A DNA stretch of 64,000 nucleotides, taken from Enterococcus saccharolyticus subsp. saccharolyticus (lineage in GTDB: Bacteria > Bacillota > Bacilli > Lactobacillales > Enterococcaceae). This document shows positions 57,529 to 64,000 of the stretch, in pieces (position 1 is the stretch's first letter; every line of letters starts with the position of its first letter). Below the pieces are notes generated by a model, which saw only the letters and a list, made by a program, of their open reading frames with translations, made no database searches and was not told where the DNA came from. The position numbers and the translations under genes were made by a program. The DNA lies in assembly GCF_029023825.1 (NCBI RefSeq), contig NZ_CP118957.1, forward strand, positions 2,131,794-2,195,793, in the 5' to 3' direction.

Positions 57529-57613
57529 CTACAGCCCTCCTTTTCTTCATTATAAAGAAAGACTTCCTTTTTCGAAAATGTTTAGGGTAAATAATAGATG
57601 AAGATTTTTTCAT

Positions 57614-57648
57614 AAAAAAAGTGACTAGCTAAACAGCTAATCACTTTT
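57614..57648 (-). terminator. Terminator of cation ATPase gene
   Basis: AAAAGTGA-TAGCT and AGCTA-TCACTTTT stem around AAAC, T-run on the minus strand. Confidence 0.8.
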
Positions 57649-57655
57649 CCTTATT

Positions 57656-60385
57656 TTATTCTTTACCCATTGCGCGTTGAATTGCTTTGACAATCTCAAC
57701 AACTGGAATAATCGCAAAGGAAGCACCTACTACGATTCCCCATTGGTACCAGTCTAAATGCGTTACTTTGAAGATATCATTTAGGCCTGGAATAACGATA
57801 ATCCCCATCATCAATACAAATGATAAGAGAATCGCCCAGTTGAAGGCTTTGTTTCGGAATGCGCCAACTTTGAACAATGACTGATGAACAGATTTCACGT
57901 TGAACGCGTGGAATAGCTGCATCAAACCTAATGTTGCGAACGCCATTGTTAACGCATCTGCATGTTGTAAGTCATACAATCCTGTGGCATCTAAACCTGG
58001 CATGTTTGCCGCTGTATGCGCTGGCCATTGTAGCGCAGACCAGTATACAAATAATACGGCTGCAGCTTCTAAAATACCTTGGTAAATAATACTACTCATA
58101 ACACCACCGGAGAAGAAGTTTGAGTTCTTACCACGAGGTTTGTGCGCCATCAAATCTTTTTCAGCAGGTTCCATACCCAAAGCAATCGCTGGGAATGTAT
58201 CTGTCACTAAGTTAATCCATAATAGATGGATTGGTAGTAATGTGTCCCAACCTAATAATGTTGCAATAAATAGTGTCAATACTTCCCCTAAGTTTGCAGC
58301 CATTAAATATTGGATAGCCTTTTGAATATTTGAGAAGACTTTACGTCCTTCTTCGACAGCAACAACGATTGTCGCAAAGTTATCATCTGCTAATACCATG
58401 TCAGAAGCACCCTTAGACACTTCTGTACCAGTAATCCCCATACCAACACCGATATCGGCTTGTTTTAATGAAGGTGCATCGTTTACACCGTCACCAGTCA
58501 TGGCTACAACTTTACCTTCTTGTTGCCAAGCTTTTACGATACGTACCTTATGTTCTGGAGATACACGAGCATAAACAGAGTATTTTGAAATATTTTGTGC
58601 TAAATCAGCATCAGACATTTGATTTAATTCAGCACCAGTTAAAACAGCAGCGTCATCGCCTGGTTTGATGATTCCTAAACGTCCTGCAATTGCTTCTGCT
58701 GTATCACGATGGTCACCAGTAATCATAATTGGACGAATACCTGCTTCTTTAGCAACTTTAACTGCACCTGCAGCTTCCGCACGCTCAGGGTCAATCATGC
58801 CGACTAATCCAGCAAAGATTAAATCATTTTCAAGTTCTTCTGAAACTAATTTTTCAGGAACACTGTCAATGTATTTATACGCCATACCTAAGACACGTAA
58901 TGCTTGTTTTGCCATGTCTTTGTTGTTTGCTAATACTTTTTCTTGTTCAGCAGCTGTCATTGGTAAAACTTTACCGTTTAATAGTACTTCTTTGGTACGA
59001 CCTAATAATACATCTGGCGCACCTTTTACTGCTACTAAGAAACGACCATCTGCCAATTTATGAATTGTACTCATCAATTTACGATCTGAATCAAATGGTA
59101 AATCTGCAACGCGGGGTTCTTTCGGTTCTTCTTGACGAACATCAAAGCCTTTATCACGACCAAATTGAACTAAAGCTGTTTCTGTTGGGTCACCCATTAG
59201 GTTACCTTCTTGACCGATACGTGTATCGTTCGCGAAGTTCATAATTTTTAACGCCATATTATCCATTGAAATATCATCTGATGCTGCATATTGATGGTCA
59301 TCAAAGTATAATTTTTCAACAGTCATTTGGTTTAACGTTAATGTTCCCGTTTTGTCAGAAGCAATAATATCAGTAGCTCCTAATGTTTCAACAGCTGGTA
59401 ATTTACGAATCATCGCATTACGCTTCGCCATTACTTGCGTACCTAAAGCTAAGATAATAGTTACAATCGCTGGCAACCCTTCTGGAATCGCAGCAACAGC
59501 TAATGAGATAGAAGTTAATAACATCTCAACCCAATCACGACCATTTAAGACTGTACCAACAAAGAACATGATAACCGCAATAATTAAAATTGCAGCAGTT
59601 AAGAACTTACCTAATTGATTCAAGTTACGTTTTAATGGTGTTTCTGTTTCGTCAGCATTTGCTAACATACCCGCAATCTTACCAACTTCTGTGTTCATCC
59701 CAGTATTAACAACGATCCCTTTACCACGACCATATGTTACGTTACTGTTTGAATACGCCATATTGATTCGATCACCAATTCCGATATCTTGTCCTTCAAG
59801 AACTGTTAATTCTTTTTCAACTGGAACAGATTCACCAGTTAAAGCTGCTTCTTCAATTTTTAATGAGCTTGCTTCGATCAAACGCATATCTGCTGGTACA
59901 ACATCTCCAGCTTCTAGTAAAACGATATCTCCTGGAACTAATTCTGTACTGCTGACTGTCACGCTATGTCCATCACGTAATACATTCGCATTTGGTGTTG
60001 ACATTTCACGTAATGCTTCGATTGCTTGTTCGGCTTTCGCTTCTTGGATAACACCCATGACCGCATTGATGATAACTACGGCTAAAATGATGATCGCATC
60101 TACCCATTCACGATGACCTTCTGCGTTGGGTACCATCGCAGAAATCGCAGCTGCAGCGATTAAGACCAAAATCATTAAATCCTTAAATTGCTCTAAGAAT
60201 TTTTGCAACATGGTTTTCTTTTTGCCTTCTTCTAATTCATTGGCACCATATTGAGACAAGCGACTTTTCGCTTCGCTATCAGAAAGGCCTTCAGGTTTTG
60301 AACCTAGTTCTTCAAAAACAGCATCCACTGTTTGAGAGTAAAAAGCTTTTGATAGTTGTTGTTTCTTTGCATTTTCCTCTGACAT
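57656..60385 (-). CDS. P-type cation ATPase (Ca/Mn exporter type)
   Basis: 909 residues, a complete P2A-type ATPase. N-terminal cation ATPase domain, TGESVPVEK (actuator), PEGLPAIVTIILALG in helix M4, phosphorylation site SDKTGTLTLNQM (about residue 335), MITGDHRDTA, TGDGVNDAPSLKQADIG and a C-terminal set of six helices with NLVTDTFPAIALGME in M6. The motifs fit SERCA-like calcium ATPases. The yybP-ykoY-type riboswitch in its leader senses Mn2+, so manganese export, alone or with calcium as in streptococcal CaxP/MgtA-type pumps, is a good inference. Confidence 0.93.
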   Translation of the reverse strand: MSEENAKKQQLSKAFYSQTVDAVFEELGSKPEGLSDSEAKSRLSQYGANELEEGKKKTMLQKFLEQFKDLMILVLIAAAAISAMVPNAEGHREWVDAIIILAVVIINAVMGVIQEAKAEQAIEALREMSTPNANVLRDGHSVTVSSTELVPGDIVLLEAGDVVPADMRLIEASSLKIEEAALTGESVPVEKELTVLEGQDIGIGDRINMAYSNSNVTYGRGKGIVVNTGMNTEVGKIAGMLANADETETPLKRNLNQLGKFLTAAILIIAVIMFFVGTVLNGRDWVEMLLTSISLAVAAIPEGLPAIVTIILALGTQVMAKRNAMIRKLPAVETLGATDIIASDKTGTLTLNQMTVEKLYFDDHQYAASDDISMDNMALKIMNFANDTRIGQEGNLMGDPTETALVQFGRDKGFDVRQEEPKEPRVADLPFDSDRKLMSTIHKLADGRFLVAVKGAPDVLLGRTKEVLLNGKVLPMTAAEQEKVLANNKDMAKQALRVLGMAYKYIDSVPEKLVSEELENDLIFAGLVGMIDPERAEAAGAVKVAKEAGIRPIMITGDHRDTAEAIAGRLGIIKPGDDAAVLTGAELNQMSDADLAQNISKYSVYARVSPEHKVRIVKAWQQEGKVVAMTGDGVNDAPSLKQADIGVGMGITGTEVSKGASDMVLADDNFATIVVAVEEGRKVFSNIQKAIQYLMAANLGEVLTLFIATLLGWDTLLPIHLLWINLVTDTFPAIALGMEPAEKDLMAHKPRGKNSNFFSGGVMSSIIYQGILEAAAVLFVYWSALQWPAHTAANMPGLDATGLYDLQHADALTMAFATLGLMQLFHAFNVKSVHQSLFKVGAFRNKAFNWAILLSFVLMMGIIVIPGLNDIFKVTHLDWYQWGIVVGASFAIIPVVEIVKAIQRAMGKE

Positions 60386-60430
60386 GTTCTTCCTCCTTTG
60401 ATCTTTGCCTACATACCGCCTATTTCATCA

Positions 60431-60557
60431 AAAAAAATAGACTTGTGTATGTGCGACACATACATAAGTCTCACTAATTAAGGCAACACCAGAAAAAAAA
60501 TCTTTTCGGTTGGTGACGTTGCCACAGCGTATGTGCTGCAAGTTACTCCCTCATATA
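60431..60557 (-). promoter_or_regulatory. yybP-ykoY-type (Mn2+) riboswitch with terminator platform
   Basis: The minus-strand leader shows the family landmarks in order: P1 5' strand TATATGAG (60557-60550), GAGGGAGTAA, a GCAACGTCA segment, and GTGAGACTT closing against P1 (60468-60461). The 3' strand of P1 continues directly into a terminator hairpin (60431-60471; AGACTT and TGTATGTG pairing around TCG, followed by T8), so ligand-stabilised P1 would block termination. This is the expected ON-switch for a manganese exporter. Confidence 0.85.
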
Positions 60558-60577
60558 CAAAAATTATTACAAGATTT

Positions 60578-60606
60578 ATTATACAAGATGTTTTTTCTTC
60601 TGACAA
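60578..60606 (-). promoter_or_regulatory. Promoter of cation ATPase leader
   Basis: Minus strand TTGTCA (60601-60606), 17 bp, TATAAT (60578-60583). Confidence 0.85.
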
Positions 60607-60655
60607 TTTATTTGACAGTTTTCTGAAAAGAAATTTGAAAGCCATCTTGTGAAAT

Positions 60656-60689
60656 AAAAAAGAGTGCTACGCTATGCGTACCACTCTTT
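60656..60689 (-). terminator. Terminator of metG
   Basis: AAAGAGTG-TACGC and GCGTA-CACTCTTT stem around a 3-nt loop, T-run on the minus strand, a few bp after the metG stop. Confidence 0.85.
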
Positions 60690-60693
60690 AGAG

Positions 60694-62757
<2,064 letters not shown>

Positions 62758-62814
62758 TTAGTGTGTTTTTATTTTTAACTGAGTTTCCTAAATTTCTAAC
62801 TGTGAAAAGAATTT

Positions 62815-62843
62815 TTGGTGGATAAACTAAGTTTTGCTATAAT
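62815..62843 (+). promoter_or_regulatory. Promoter of small membrane protein gene
   Basis: TTGGTG (62815-62820), 17 bp, TATAAT (62838-62843). Confidence 0.7.
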
Positions 62844-62871
62844 ATAAGGCGTACGAATGAAAGGAGCTTCT

Positions 62872-63147
62872 ATGAAAACCAAACAACCATCAATTTTATT
62901 CATTTTTATTCTTATTACTGCCATTCATGTTTTATTTTGTAATTTCTATCCACCCATCTATGGGTACATGAATATCAATGGACAGTTACCGCTTTTTTTA
63001 ATGCTGACTAAGCTTGTCCGCGTAGCGATTTTATTAGCAATTATTGGGTTAGGTTTTACCCAAATGCAAGAAAAAAATAAAAAAGGGATGTTCGCATACC
63101 TCGCTCTTTTCTTCTTTAATTTAATTCTGATGTTTCTCTTTTCCTAG
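62872..63147 (+). CDS. Small membrane protein
   Basis: 91 residues from the ATG at 62872, after AAAGGAG; the longer upstream start overlaps that site. Three hydrophobic helices (about 7-24, 42-60 and 72-90) with a short polar loop. No family is recognised. It has its own promoter; the gap to the NUDIX gene is 66 bp, so the two may be co-transcribed. Confidence 0.65.
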   Translation: MKTKQPSILFIFILITAIHVLFCNFYPPIYGYMNINGQLPLFLMLTKLVRVAILLAIIGLGFTQMQEKNKKGMFAYLALFFFNLILMFLFS

Positions 63148-63213
63148 GCTTTAGCTTCTATATAAAGCATGATACAATGAAAAGACGAATAGATTACTTA
63201 GGGAGGGAAAAAG

Positions 63214-64000
63214 ATGGCATTTGCTTCCAAAGCAGAAGAAAAAATTTATTACGAACAACACGCGACAGAAGAAGAATTTCTAGAGTGGTACAAAAGACAA
63301 GAACAACCGAAATATGAAAAACCTTCTGTCACTGTCGATATTGTTTTAATGTGTTACAACAAAGAAGACGATCAATTAAAAGTGCTTTTAATCCAACGGA
63401 AAAGCAATCCGTATCGTGAATCGTGGGCATTACCGGGAGGCTTTGTCGATCCGAATGAATCTACTGGTGAAAGTGTACTACGAGAAACCGAAGAAGAAAC
63501 AAGCGTCCGCATATCTGCCCAAAACATTGAGCAACTACATACCTTTAGCACGCCAAATCGAGATCCACGTGGTTGGGTCGTTACGGTGAGTTATCTAGCT
63601 TTTATTGGCGAAGAGCCCTTATCTGCTGGAGATGATGCCAATGAAGTCCGCTGGTTCTCATTAGAACGTAAAGACAATCAGTTGTATTTGATTAACGGGG
63701 ATGTAGAAATTATCTTAGATTTACGTTCTGGACAATCATTAGGCAAAGATACATTAGCTTTTGACCATAGCGAAATCATCCTCAAAGCCTTTAAACGTAT
63801 CGTCAATAAAATGGAACACGAACCACAAGTCTTACAAGTGCTCGGCGATAGCTTTACCATTACCGAAGCACGAAAAGTTTTCGCAAAATTTCTCGGGGTA
63901 GATTTTCGTACGATCGACCACTCCAATTTCAAAAAATCACTGTTGCGTTTCTTTGATGAAATTGGCGAACGTCCGGTGGGAATCGGTCGTCCGTCGAAAA
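63214..64000 (+). CDS. NUDIX-domain protein with winged-helix tail (NrtR-like), partial
   Basis: At least 262 residues; the frame is open at the window end. GGGAGG lies 7 nt before the ATG. The NUDIX box reads GGFVDPNESTGESVLRETEEET, close to GX5EX7REUXEEXGU but with Thr-Ser where the motif end is usually Gly. The C-terminal half (from about residue 175, SEIILKAFKRIVNKMEHEP) matches the winged helix of NrtR/COG4111 proteins. It may hydrolyse ADP-ribose-type nucleotides or repress NAD-metabolism genes in response to them. Which applies cannot be told here. Confidence 0.85.
   Translation, partial: MAFASKAEEKIYYEQHATEEEFLEWYKRQEQPKYEKPSVTVDIVLMCYNKEDDQLKVLLIQRKSNPYRESWALPGGFVDPNESTGESVLRETEEETSVRISAQNIEQLHTFSTPNRDPRGWVVTVSYLAFIGEEPLSAGDDANEVRWFSLERKDNQLYLINGDVEIILDLRSGQSLGKDTLAFDHSEIILKAFKRIVNKMEHEPQVLQVLGDSFTITEARKVFAKFLGVDFRTIDHSNFKKSLLRFFDEIGERPVGIGRPSK

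Overview
The window reads as a low-GC Firmicute chromosome of the Enterococcaceae. Supporting signs are a sufCDSUB operon, an Lsa-type ABC-F gene, an AzoR-type azoreductase, an LPxTG-anchored surface enzyme, rpsO next to pnp, strong AGGAGG ribosome sites and many stem-loop-plus-T-run terminators. Two chemotaxis receptors, each behind a sigma-28-like promoter, together with a cellulose-synthase-like glycosyltransferase carrying a PilZ-like tail, point to a motile member (a motile Enterococcus or Vagococcus-like species). The species cannot be fixed from the sequence alone. No rRNA, tRNA, CRISPR array or prophage was seen.

Layout. 0-3.6 kb: start of a metal-type ABC ATPase behind a DtxR/MntR-like box, a DUF1858-DUF438 pair behind a Fur-like box, and a secreted flavin reductase lipoprotein. 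3.6-8.1 kb: a 158-bp inverted-repeat element and two paralogous chemotaxis receptors. 8.1-15.8 kb: amino acid permease, aldo/keto reductase, PHP phosphoesterase, membrane glycosyltransferase, and an ATP-grasp/esterase pair. 15.9-21.7 kb: a TetR gene with an in-frame stop beside an ABC exporter with a perfect operator-like palindrome, a second esterase, and an MFS transporter divergent from a PrfA-like regulator with a PrfA-like box. 21.8-34.5 kb: surface and envelope genes (LysM protein, VanY-type carboxypeptidase, sortase-anchored amidase), a nucleoside hydrolase/ECF pair, and two broken genes (a glycosyltransferase/chitinase chimera and an ECF sigma factor with its intact anti-sigma partner).

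34.5-44 kb: secreted 5'-nucleotidase, an IS3 remnant, the SUF iron-sulfur operon, and a ~645-nt highly structured non-coding RNA on the minus strand whose 5' and 3' ends pair over 32 nt with one mismatch. 44-47 kb: pnp with a long leader hairpin and an 84-bp direct repeat between it and rpsO. 47-54 kb: rhodanese-like protein without cysteine, azoreductase, AI-2E family permease, lactonase, and an Lsa-type ABC-F gene behind a convincing attenuator. 54-64 kb: PepSY lipoprotein, two-component system, P-type cation ATPase behind a yybP-ykoY-type riboswitch, metG, and a NUDIX regulator cut by the window end.

The most interesting item is the large RNA at 42952-43598. By size and architecture it resembles the ornate large RNAs of Firmicutes (ROOL, GOLLD, OLE), but I could not assign a family. 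Regulation by RNA is a theme here: a riboswitch, an attenuator, a pnp leader stem and the large RNA all lie within 18 kb.
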